DNA of 64,000 bases, from contig JAJEKV010000013.1 of assembly GCA_021234155.1 (NCBI GenBank), forward strand, positions 13,495,877-13,559,876, in the 5' to 3' direction. The stretch's first letter is position 1. Each line of letters opens with the position of its first letter. The translations under genes were made by a program, and so were the position numbers. This DNA comes from Isoetes taiwanensis. Taxonomy: Eukaryota; Streptophyta; Lycopodiopsida; Isoetales; Isoetaceae. Below, one piece after another: positions 54,901-64,000 of this stretch. The notes under the pieces were generated by a model. It saw nothing but the letters and a program-made list of their open reading frames with translations. It was not told where the DNA came from and did not search any database.

Positions 54901-57900
54901 ACGCCAGAAAAGGTTTGCTGGATGATGCGGCTCGATAAAATATACCGGAATACCTATGCATGCTTAACAAAGTGAAAAGACATTTGGAAACTATAATACT
55001 AACATAAAACAATTGCATACACTTCTCCTTGAAGGTAAAAGTTCCATGCATATCATGAAGGCAACAATGGTTGAACCAATGGTAGTACTTGTCTTTTTCA
55101 TAATGGTATAATTCACGCCCATGGTCTGGTTCATCACTTATTATCGCTTGGAACGGGAAGACGTGAAACACTCACTTGTCTGAAATGACACTCCTATCTG
55201 AGCAATCTGTTTCCAATGCAGAGTCGGAGTATGACAAACTATGCCCTCTTGGCATGTATACTATGAACTTATCAGCATGGGTACACTTTCATTTAGTTAA
55301 CCCCCCCATTGGGCGGTTAGGTTGTTTCAAAGATATCAGTATTGAAGGAAGGGTGTGGGCATCGTACCGCCTCTGGGTGTAGGCTAAAGTTTGCTGGTGA
55401 AAAAAGGGAACAGCTGATAGAACATGAATGCTAACCAGCTAAGAAAATAGATGCATACTCCAAGTAAATAAACACAAATGTATCTTCAACGGTGCCTAAG
55501 CATATCTTACTTCTAAACAATTAACTATCAGAAGTATACTGTATACATCTGTCAGCATGAAAACAATTTCATGAACAAGGATGGTTAGTGGAACCAGATC
55601 AGGCAGTTTGGTAATTCCAAAGGTATCAGTATTGGAGGGTGTATCAATAAATAAATCCCAAAATGTACCTTCAACAGTGCCTGACCATATCTTATTTTTG
55701 AACATTTGACCATCAAAATAAGATCTCAGCTCCATATCTAGAACCTGAAGAGAACATGCTCAAAGATATATCAATAAAAGATAAGAGGTAACATCTTGAA
55801 CGAGTGTGAAAATACCTTTAGACCTTTAATGCGGGCATAATCCATGCAATCATATTTTGGAAGAATAACTTCCACAAGATGCCCTTTCCGTTGCAAAGCC
55901 CTGCCCAAACCAGTTACGACGTCTCCCAAACCGCCAACCTTCATAATGCATGCATCTATGTTATACAACTTAGCTATGATGCCACATAAATCACTAAAAA
56001 ATTCTATTGTTCACATGCAAAAAACAAGCAAAATGTCATACTTTAGCCACTGGCGCCATCTCTGCTGAGATGTTGACTACATAAAGTCCTGGCCTGCATG
56101 TTCAATCAGCCATGATCAATACATTCCTCGATTAGGAGAAACAGGAGTCTACAATAATACTGTATATCTAAACCTTTTCCTTGCATTCAAAAGCCCCAAT
56201 AAGCCAGAGAGCATGCTATCATCATCCTTGTCCTGAATGGACACATAAACATCCCGAATTCTAGCATCTCTTCTCCAAGCCATCAGCCTCAACTCATCAC
56301 TGTCATCTGAATCTAGCTTATTTCCCAAAGTGAAGGCATCTATTTGGAGTAGTAAATGGCTCCAAAAGTCCCAAGGCATTTCCCCAGCAGGCACTTGAAC
56401 TATTCCAGCTTTATTTTCCTTTTTAAGGGATTCAAGGCTGGCTTGGAATGACTCCACCTCAGCCTGGTATGATTGAAGCTGAGCTCTTATTTCAGCATCT
56501 GACTCTAGCAGCTGTCGCTGTAATTTCTTCACCTGATCCTGTAGCAACTGATTATCTTCTTGATTTTTTCTCAAGGTTTGTCTTTCCTTTTCGACTTGGG
56601 ATAAAGAGAGTGTTAGCTTTGCCACTTGTTGCTGAAGAGTTTGGCATTTGGTCACCAAGTTTCGAACTTCATTGTCTGCCAAGGTCAAATTACCTTCAGA
56701 GATTTCAGAGGATTGTAGATTCGATGAGCTATCCTCCACAGCCATCGTTAATAGTTCGACTTGCTCTTGTAGCCCTTTTATTTCCTCCTTCAGTTGCTGG
56801 TTTTCCTCCTTTGCTTCTTCATATGTTGAAGCCATTGCATTTGCTTCTCTCAATGCTGATTCTAAGGCTAGCATCTTTGCTTCTAGTAGAGATTTTTCAT
56901 TTTCAAGTCGTGAGAGCAGCTCATCTTTGTATTTCACTTCCGCAAGACTAGATCGAAGTGATTTTACTTCCTCTTCAAATGTTCCGCCCTTGGTGTTCAA
57001 GGACTTGGATATAACTTTTGGAGACTTTTCCACATCCGGTTTCTTGACTTCTACCTTCTCCACAGAAAGCTTCCTGCTTCGCTCAGCATAAGATCGGATA
57101 TCTGCATCTTTCTCCAAAATTTGCTTTTGTAGCACCTCTATTTCCTTTTCCAGTAGTTCACTTTTGGCCTTTTCTTGGGCAGCAAGCCTTAGCTTCGCAG
57201 CTGCCTCTGCCATGCGCACTTCAAGAATCTTGACTCGATTCTGTAAATCATCTTTCTCTTTCCTTGTGTGCCCCAGTTCCTCTAGAGCATGAGAACGCAT
57301 GCGATTCAGCAGTAAAATATCTGCAGAAAGAACAAGCTAGCTTGTCAGGCAAGAGACATGAAAATTGCAATGAGTTAGAAATCCACTTAATATTACTTCT
57401 CTTTATCAAGCATTCATTGCATATCCAGATGAAGCTGCAGCAAAAATATCATTCCAACCATAAAAACAGCGATACTACCTGCTTGAACACCTATGGCACC
57501 CTCACACCTATGCGTCTTCAAATCTCAAACATTAAAGCCTTGTCACATTGCAGATCAAACTTTTGAAATTCTCGTTCATCAACTTCTTTGTGATGAGATC
57601 AAGAACTTAAAGAGCATTAATTTATTAGCGAGGTGAAAAGTCGAGCAATCATAACCAGTAGAGTAAGGAGCTGCTATTATAATTATGGTATGTAGGCATA
57701 CATATAATTTTACATGCATTTCCGTGGGGTTGGCAGACATAAACAAGTCTATAATTGCAATTAAATATCTTTCATCATAGACAGTCAAAATCTGTGCCAA
57801 TTGCAGCATTCTGTTTTCCCATGCCTTATCAGCCCATTTACTAAGATTAAAGAGACTATCCCAAGCATTTAGATAGATACTAACTTTTTTCAGCTTCTTT

Positions 57901-58800
57901 AATCATTAACATAAGCTCACTGATAGTTGCTCCTGAACTTCTGCTTTGGCGATCATTTCCCTGCCTCTGCAAACATGACAAACAGATTTTTAAAAGCATC
58001 TAAGAACATACATCTATGATGCGTGATCTTAATTCTCCTATGAGACAAAACCAGGAAGCATATATCAAACATGTAGGAAGTTCTATTTACATGCATCACA
58101 AATAATTATTTGCAAGAGCTTCTATAGTAATTCCTTTTGGCCCAAAAGAGGTGCAAGAGAGAATGGGGGACCTAGCCAGAGTACCAATGGCTGTGGTGTT
58201 GGGAATTTTATGGCTCCAACCTCCATTGGCTCCTGTTTCTCAGCATTTATTGATATTAATGCAGCACTTTCCCTCGAGGTTTTTGCTTGATCATCAGCGT
58301 TGTTAATCTCAGATTTCTTCTGTATTTCTGGGCTTGGCTCCTGGAAAGAGGGGGTCTCTTCTTGAATGGGTTCATCCCTCGAATGTATTCTTCCGAGGTA
58401 GGCACTGCACAGACACAGAGTTGTTATCGTTTGCAATTTCTGAAATACAATGTTCCGTATATCTCTGACAGTGTCTCAAATGCACAATTCACATGATATA
58501 TTTAACTCTGATCATGTATTAGCAAAAAAAAATTACAGGCCAAATTAGAAAGAAAACGAACCTTGGGCTCCTGCTTTGCATTCGGCGATGGTATAAAACA
58601 AGGCTAGATCCAAAATGATAACGGTTGCCCCCATCATGCATAATCAATGCCTCTCCATTACGCACTTCATCGGATATTATACATCTCACCTTTCTGGACA
58701 ACCAAGGGTCTCCTAGTGCACCTAAGGAACTAGCAGCAACAGGCCTGCCCGGTGTGATTGTTGGAACCATCGCCATTATTGCCATGCTTGGCAAGCCCAA
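48973..58800 (-). CDS. SS4: Starch synthase 4, complete 16-exon gene
   Basis: Exons (minus): 58800-58562, 58404-58185, 57966-57885, 57320-56174, 56093-56042, 55938-55816, 55744-55669, 54953-54769, 54699-54505, 54433-54362, 50825-50619, 49906-49781, 49692-49543, 49474-49413, 49309-49234, 49158-48973. All have AG/GT borders and closing phases, giving 3198 nt or 1065 aa (Arabidopsis SS4 is about 1040). Residues 1-60 look like a chloroplast transit peptide. Residues 165-520 are long coiled coils, the SS4 hallmark. The GT5 catalytic part starts near 563: KVGGLGD (580-586) binds ADP-glucose, EPCGLTQ (952-958) is the acid-loop motif and RTGGLND (972-978) the second K/R-T-G-G-L motif. It adds glucose from ADP-glucose to alpha-glucan and primes starch granules in the plastid. 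No stop or shift interrupts it. The long plus-strand frames over exon 4 are shadows. Confidence 0.94.
50940..54184 (-). mobile_element. Ty1/copia element in SS4 intron 10
   Basis: Lies between exons 10 and 11 of SS4, in the gene's orientation. After the LTR (54184-53992) and primer site, gag pieces appear (AASTEFKRDLRDLKTFQEAL, 53380; zinc knuckle CWHCEKKGHIHRDC, 52900). Integrase-region traces follow, then the RT end (SPGQGLTLDSAQEDSLYRQL, 51430) and an RNase H remnant with CWKSSHKG near 51150. Frames are shattered by stops. An internal duplication sits at 52245-52415 (ACTTTTCTGAGTAATATGCA occurs twice). No 3' LTR is recognised, so the left border is approximate. It lengthens the intron to 3.5 kb but leaves both splice sites intact. 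Confidence 0.75.
53977..54184 (-). repeat. 5' LTR and primer site of the intronic copia
   Basis: On the minus strand the LTR reads TGTTAGAGGGATGATG...GATGCCTTCA (54184-53992, 193 bp). It is followed at once by TGGTATCAGAACCGG, a tRNA-iMet-type primer site. Confidence 0.8.
55240..55740. repeat. Imperfect tandem duplication including the 3' part of SS4 exon 7
   Basis: Around 55470-55515 a diverged copy of the exon 7 end appears on the plus strand (CTTCAACGGTGCCTAAGCATATCTTA against CTTCAACAGTGCCTGACCATATCTTA at 55669-55695, differing at three or four sites). The flanking stretches 55330-55360 and 55620-55645 also match (TATCAGTATTGRAGG). The copy has a degraded donor (GATACATTT for GGTACATTT) and lies in intron 7. 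Confidence 0.6.
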
Positions 58801-60180
58801 AGCCTCACATACTACTTATAATCTAAAAGAAAATGCAAAATGGCCACCAATTTCTCTTGTAGCTCACCGAAAAAATATCAACAATTTTTCCGCAGTACAC
58901 AGGCAAGAAATTTATCCTTCAAATGCTGGGTTCACGATAAAGCAGCTGCAAATTCTGGATCAGAGGGTTCAACATAATGGGGCCAAAAAAAAACTGAGAC
59001 GAACGATGGAGTTGGAGAATACGAGTCTGAAGCAAGATCTAAGCGGAAGGACAGTCTGCATCTACACCATGATTGGATGGGCAAATGTGGAAAGGCTGCA
59101 TTGCTATTCTTTTCTATTTCTGCAATGTGGTAAATGTATCATGCAGCAGACTCGATGCTTGTGTTTTTGTTTGAAGGATGAGTGGCTGGATAAAGGACAT
59201 TCATCCTGACACGTGGATTTCTTAATTGTTTGAATTTTTGCTTTATTGTCTAGATACCATATGTGAGGCCTCCTTTCCAACTCCCCACCATACCCCAAAT
59301 TCACATGGTCCATGCTCCCAGTCTCTCTAGCATGGACCACCGCCCTATCCCACCATTGCCTAGATCGAACGCACATTGTCGGTCTCTCTCGCATGGACCA
59401 CGCATCGCAACACCCGCTCTATCCCACCACATTGTCACTGATCCTCTTGACCACACTTGAACGATGGCAATTGTCAGCTTGAACCACACAAAGTATTAGC
59501 TGCTCTATCCCACCACTCTCTAGATCGAACGTGCATGGTCATTAGTTATCTTTCCCACATTTGAATGGAGGCAATGGTGTCTATGTGATTCATATGTCAT
59601 ATCCTCGAGTATCTTTTGTAACAGCATCAGTTAGAATGACAAAACTTGGCTTTCTTTGTTCGATAAAGGTTGAAACGTTTCATTCATGAATATTTGTATG
59701 AATCCATGTTAGTCAGCTATGCTATGCCAACAGTTTCACACGTGATATACAAATTTAATATCTTGTTGAAGATTTCAAGTAAAGTCAGTGATAAAGTGTC
59801 ACTCGTCATGTTCAGAAACACTGACAAAACAAGAGCATTCTCTTTTTCCCTAAAATATTAAACACTTTAACATCCACATGTGAATCTCTAACCACTCTGA
59901 GATAGAACTTACGTTATAAATTCTTATCAGTAGCTACCCTAGTAAATTTAGATTCCAACTCTAAAGACAAAAGTGAATTAAATGTGCCATTAGGCTTGTA
60001 ATAAAGGTTCTAGATTTGATACCTATCCATAAACATCCAACTTATAATATGTAGCAAAATAACAGGGGGTTCCAAGGGGATTTGATATAAATGTAAAATA
60101 ACAATTCCTGAAACCATAGACCCTATATCCCTAAAACAATCGAATAAGTTATTATAAAAAAAAAACATAGATTTAAAGTA
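58801..60180. other. Region upstream of SS4, with diverged short repeats
   Basis: Contains the SS4 promoter and 5' UTR by position, but no clear TATA box or start can be fixed. A diverged repeat with CTATCCCACCA and CTAGATCGAACG recurs near 59345, 59430 and 59503. The plus-strand frame 58625-59209 is opposite exon 1 and upstream sequence and has no motif. Confidence 0.5.
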
Positions 60181-60189
60181 AAAAATATT

Positions 60190-60480
60190 CGCATTAGCTC
60201 ACTGGGTGTATTGGTTAAAGTAGTCTTAGTTAGGACATTGAATTATTTTGGTAGAGGTTCGAGCTCCCGTATTTCATATTCTAAAATCTTAGGCAAATCG
60301 TATGGAGGTTCAATATTCCCTCAAAACCTTAGGCGAAATAGTATTTCATATTTCAAAATTATAGGCGCCTCCAATCATAAATGACTATAAGCGAAACAAG
60401 AGGTGCCCAGGGGCCCCAACATGCAATCTGGGTCGTAGGATCGACGAATCTGACGACTGTGGTAGTCCAGGTGCACCTCG
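60190..60480 (+). mobile_element. Candidate tRNA-derived SINE
   Basis: TTAGCTCACTGGG (60195) resembles a pol III A box and GGTTCGAGCTCCC (60258) a B box, about 60 bases apart as in tRNA genes. The sequence between does not fold as an intact tRNA. Downstream AT-rich repeats (TTAGGCRAAT, TTTCATATTY) would be the SINE body. Ends are not defined. Confidence 0.4.
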
Positions 60481-61500
60481 TTTAGAATATGTAGCAAAGA
60501 TACAAGAATATGTTTACATAGGTCATGCACTGGAGATGACAAAGATACAATTTAAATTTGAGGTTGATAGATGGCAACCTTGAGAACATAAAGTGCAGAT
60601 TCGTATGAAGTTGAACATGTACTATGCTTGCATGAATCCAAATTTTTAGTTTGTCATGATCATAAAATAGTACACTACATCCAATACGATTTCCATGGGT
60701 ATACTTTAATCGTTTATGCCATGCCACCGTGTTGTGTACACAGGACATCTCTATGGAATGCTTTGAAGTTAGTGACAAAGATTTGTCCATAACGAAAAGA
60801 ATTAAAAAAACTTTGTTTTTTTTTTGGTCTATCTACCATAAAAATGCCCGCCTATGGTGAACGTAGGTCATAAATCTAAATTGCTCATGCTCTCTTATCT
60901 TTCAAATGCATATACCTAACCCTAGAATTCTACTACTCCTTGATGTTGAGCTATATGGTTGATGTAATTAATGAGACTTGGTGCTAATGTGAGTTGGACT
61001 ACGTGACTAATGTAGTTCATGAGACCTTGGTATAAATGTAATTGCATTGCTACCCTTCGAGACTTGGTCCAATCTAAATTGTTATACCCGAGTTCACATG
61101 TTTCAGTATGGCCAATATAGTAGTGGAGACTTGAAAACCCATTGCGCTGAGATGACAAGTTTGAATATGCTTGTCTGTGCATTATGGTTATATTCAATTC
61201 AAAACACATGTTTGTCTACTACATCTTTCCAATTCAAAGCACATGTTTGTCTACTATATCTTCCCAAAGACCCCTATAGAGATGTACATAATATTCCTAC
61301 ACAATTCGCAAGGCCCCAAAGAGGCCAAGAAGTTTTTAAGTTAACACAAACCATTACATCCAACACCTTGAAATTAAATCCCCCCTAGAACCCCTTTTGG
61401 TTTGGGTGCATATTCACGTAGCGTGGGGGGGGGATTCCAAGCATCGAGAGCTGTTGGATGGGCATATTTGCCCTTTATTCCTTGATGTAGACCGTAGATA
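60480..61500. other. Spacer, nothing recognised
   Basis: AT-rich. Contains small duplications such as AATTCAAARCACATGTTTGTC at 61194 and 61230, and a run of G at 61424. Confidence 0.55.
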
Positions 61501-61851
61501 TGTTGGAATATAAATATGCTGACTAAGCATAATGTTTGAAACAAAGAAGTTGGTTCAAAGACTTAGCACACTGTCTGCCGAGGAAGGTCTTTGAAATGTA
61601 CGAATAAGACTTTGTCAACATCGAAAGCAATCAACCCTAAATCATCTTGAATTAGTGGGCGGTGGTTAAACGGTAGACTACTATTCTTAGTCTCACCGGT
61701 TGTATATATTGATTGTACGTTATGTACTATGTAATGCTCAGAAGTAGAGATTGTATTTCCCATTGCTTTCTCAATAGAGTTATTCTTGTCTTCTATTCTA
61801 TCTCTTGAGTCGATCTTGCGGGTTTGTGTTGGTTTTGCACTAGTTCTATCA
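61501..61851 (+). repeat. 5' LTR of right-edge copia element
   Basis: TGTTGGAATATAAATATGC ... ACTAGTTCTATCA, 351 bp, with TG/CA ends. It is followed by TGGTATCAG (61852-61860), a tRNA-iMet primer site that is itself duplicated (ATGGTATCAG again at about 61872). Confidence 0.8.
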
Positions 61852-62186
61852 TGGTATCAGATTTTGGTATCATGGTATCAGACGCTTTCTTGAGGGAAGA
61901 ATAGAGCAAGCTATTGTAGAAGCATCCAAATTGGATTGGCCATCGTTTCCAGAAGTTCTTTGGCTGAGATTTGGTGGTGGAAATCTCATTTGCAGCATTG
62001 GAGAAGTGGAAAAAGTGTTTTGGGAGAGCGATTCGGATTTTCCAGCAAGTTCTGGTGTGAGATTCGAGTTTTCCAAGACCTTTTTGGCGACAAAATTCAA
62101 GATTCAACTTTTCTAGTGGGTGCTTTGTTTGGTGACGAATTTGTTTTCTCAACCTTTTTTTTTGCTGTTGAAAGCGGGAGAAATTC

Positions 62187-64000
62187 ATGGATCCATTCAA
62201 GTTCTCACAGAATGCAAAGCTCACTAATAATAATTACCATGCTTGGAAGAAGTTCATGGTGAATTATTTGATATTTAGTGACATGGGAGTGGTGTTTGAT
62301 GAAGATTTTATCAGCACCAAGTCAACAGACGCTGGCAGGATAAACCAGAAAGCTTGTGCTCTTGTCAAAATGTTGGCTGAAGAGACAATTGGTCATGAAA
62401 TCAACCATTTTACTGAGTTTAAGGAGATATGGTCTCATTTGGAGAGGTCTCTTGATAGCAAGGGTATGGCTACTCAAATGCTGATCCAGAACAAAATGAG
62501 ACATGCCCAATTAGGTGATTTTAAATATGTCACAGCATACCTTACTCAGATGAAGCAATGGCGCTTGGATTACATGGCTGCTGGTGGAGTGTCTTTGTCA
62601 AAAAAAATTGTGATTCAAGATATCTTGGTTGGTCTTCCTCCTTCGTATGATATTATCTCTTCGAAGATCAGATACAAGGAGAAGATTGATATAGCCAAAG
62701 TAACCATTCTACTGCAACAAGAGGAGTTGGTGCAGAAGCAAAGGGATGGGAGAGTGGACCATGCTAATTTTGTGTCTACTTCTCGGGCTGACACCAAGAA
62801 GAAGTTTGCTGATAGCAAAGACTCTAGGAAGTCAGAAAACGTGACGTCTGATGGTAAGAAATCCAAGGAGTTCAAGTGCTGGAATTGTGGTGAAAAGGGT
62901 CACTACAGTTCGAATTGTAAGAAGGAGAAGAAAAGCTCAAAGGATAGTGACACGAGAAGCACAGCAGTCAACTCTAAGGGAGAGACAAGTGCTGTTGCGT
63001 GTGCCACTTTTGATGTGAATATCTCAATCTTTGTAAAGCCGCCAAAGACCTTTACGAGAAGGATTTGGATTTTGGACTCGGGAGCTACGGTTCATCTTTA
63101 CCGAGATTCGGATGTGTTTTTTCGAACTTGAACCTCGATCCGAGGTGATGTGAAGATGGGTGATGGATATTCTATTCCTATCACAGGAAAGGGAATTGTA
63201 GCTTTTCAATTGCATGGACGTGATGTAGTTAGTAAGGTGAGGAATGTCATGTTTGCACCTGGATTACAGTCTAATATCATGTCTGCTGCTGAATTTGATA
63301 AAGCGGGCCATCACATTGTCCTCGGAAATGGTAAAGCTTTATCCGCGGGCAGGGAATCCACTTGAAGGCATTGACTTGAAAAGTCCGCCAGTTCATGGCG
63401 CAGATGGACGACCGGTAATGAATGGCTTGTATGTCTTTGATGGTTCAGTTCATAAGACCGAACATGGTCTTGTATGTGTCGACTTGACTGGCCGAAAGCA
63501 TCCGTGGCATGCTCATTTTGGTCATGTTGGAGGCACTGGCTGTACATGCTTTGTACAAGAACAAGATGGTTAAGGTGTATTCCCTCCGAAAATGTGTCAA
63601 GCTTGAGTGTCTTTGATCCCATCTCGTTTCCCACAAAGAAGGCTATTCATCGAGCAACTCAACCTCTTGAGCCGCCGTGATTCGATTTGTGCTATATGCC
63701 CGATGTTTCACTAGGTGGAAAGAGGTATTTCTTGACCCGATTGATGATTTCAAGAGGGTACACTTGGGTTTATACTTTGCAATCGCAAATCTGAGGTGCT
63801 TGGCAAGTTCAAGGCCTTCAAAAGCAGGTTGAAAGCGATGCAGGGTTAGTAATAAAAAAGTTGAGAAGTGACAATGGAGGTGAATATGTTTCTAATGCCT
63901 TTGATGAGTTTCTCATGCAAGAAGGTATTAAAAGACAGTTAATCATTCCTTATGCTCATCCACAAAATGGTGTAGCTGAAAGGAGGAATAGATCTTTGCT
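62187..64000 (+). pseudogene. copia gag-pol (gag, protease, integrase start), continues past right edge
   Basis: The gag frame starts MDPFKFSQNAKLTNNNYHAW. It carries HFTEFKEIWSHLERSLDSKG and the zinc knuckle CWNCGEKGHYSSNC (about residues 231-244), then the protease active site WILDSGATVHL (63067). An in-frame TGA at 63129 and a frameshift near 63355 interrupt it. HPWHAHFGHVGG (about 63500) marks the pre-integrase zinc region and LRSDNGGEYVSNAFDEFL with PYAHPQNGVAERRNRSL (63860-64000) the integrase core, reaching at least the second Asp and the Glu. Integrase N-terminal frames are also broken. This is a fairly recent copia copy (clean LTR and primer site), but inactive. RT and the 3' LTR would lie outside the window. 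Confidence 0.88.

Noticed and set aside
56448-57091. Long plus-strand ORFs (167 and 147 codons)
   Set aside because: They lie opposite SS4 exon 4; the minus-strand coiled-coil frame is continuous and family-matched, so these are shadows.
58625-59209. 194-codon plus-strand ORF
   Set aside because: Covers SS4 exon 1 and upstream DNA on the opposite strand, with no motif of its own.

Overview
The window is nuclear DNA of a land plant, most likely a fern or another seed-free vascular plant. Four things point this way: one intron-rich host gene for a plastid starch synthase; long AT-rich spacers; a dense, decayed load of plant LTR retrotransposons and LINEs; and a stray plastid ndhC fragment whose codons carry genomic C where the conserved protein needs U. 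Heavy plastid C-to-U editing of that kind is known from ferns, lycophytes and hornworts. The organism assignment is inference.

Layout. 1-7.5 kb: an edge fragment of a LINE ORF1-like zinc-knuckle gene, a small Cys-rich ORF, decayed exons of a large SBP-box (SPL) protein, a 93-bp palindrome and a gypsy pol relic on the minus strand. 7.57-26.67 kb: one composite of nested Ty3/gypsy elements. Its history can be read from target-site duplications. A pol-less element (called M here, TSD ATTAA) received a second, pol-bearing element (N, TSD AGGCC) in its 3' LTR. N later received a LINE (TSD TTCTCAC) whose 5' junction carries a piece of plastid ndhC. A 6.45-kb segment then inverted and left a 0.49-kb inverted duplication. 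Both gypsy elements carry an extra ORF downstream of integrase; in N this ORF includes a long coiled coil.

26.7-38.9 kb: tandem repeats, a broken bacterial-type DNA methyltransferase relic beside a 2.6-kb piggyBac-like element with TTAA ends, decayed LRR, copia, coiled-coil and protein-kinase fragments, and a family of palindromes built from GGAAACCCTTCC. 38.9-48 kb: two foldback mini-elements with a shared core, two 5'-truncated LINEs ending in TATTC repeats, a tandem pair of inverted-repeat elements inside one LINE, a 0.6-kb dispersed repeat pair and a copia gag fragment.

48.97-58.80 kb: a complete 16-exon starch synthase 4 gene (minus strand, 1065 codons). Every splice phase closes, and intron 10 is enlarged by a copia element. 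59-64 kb: spacer, a tRNA-derived SINE candidate, and the LTR and gag-pol start of a copia element that runs off the right edge.

The only gene here that looks functional is SS4, which initiates starch granules in the chloroplast. Nearly all the rest is transposon-derived or decayed. No operons, CRISPR arrays, rRNA genes or intact tRNA genes were seen.
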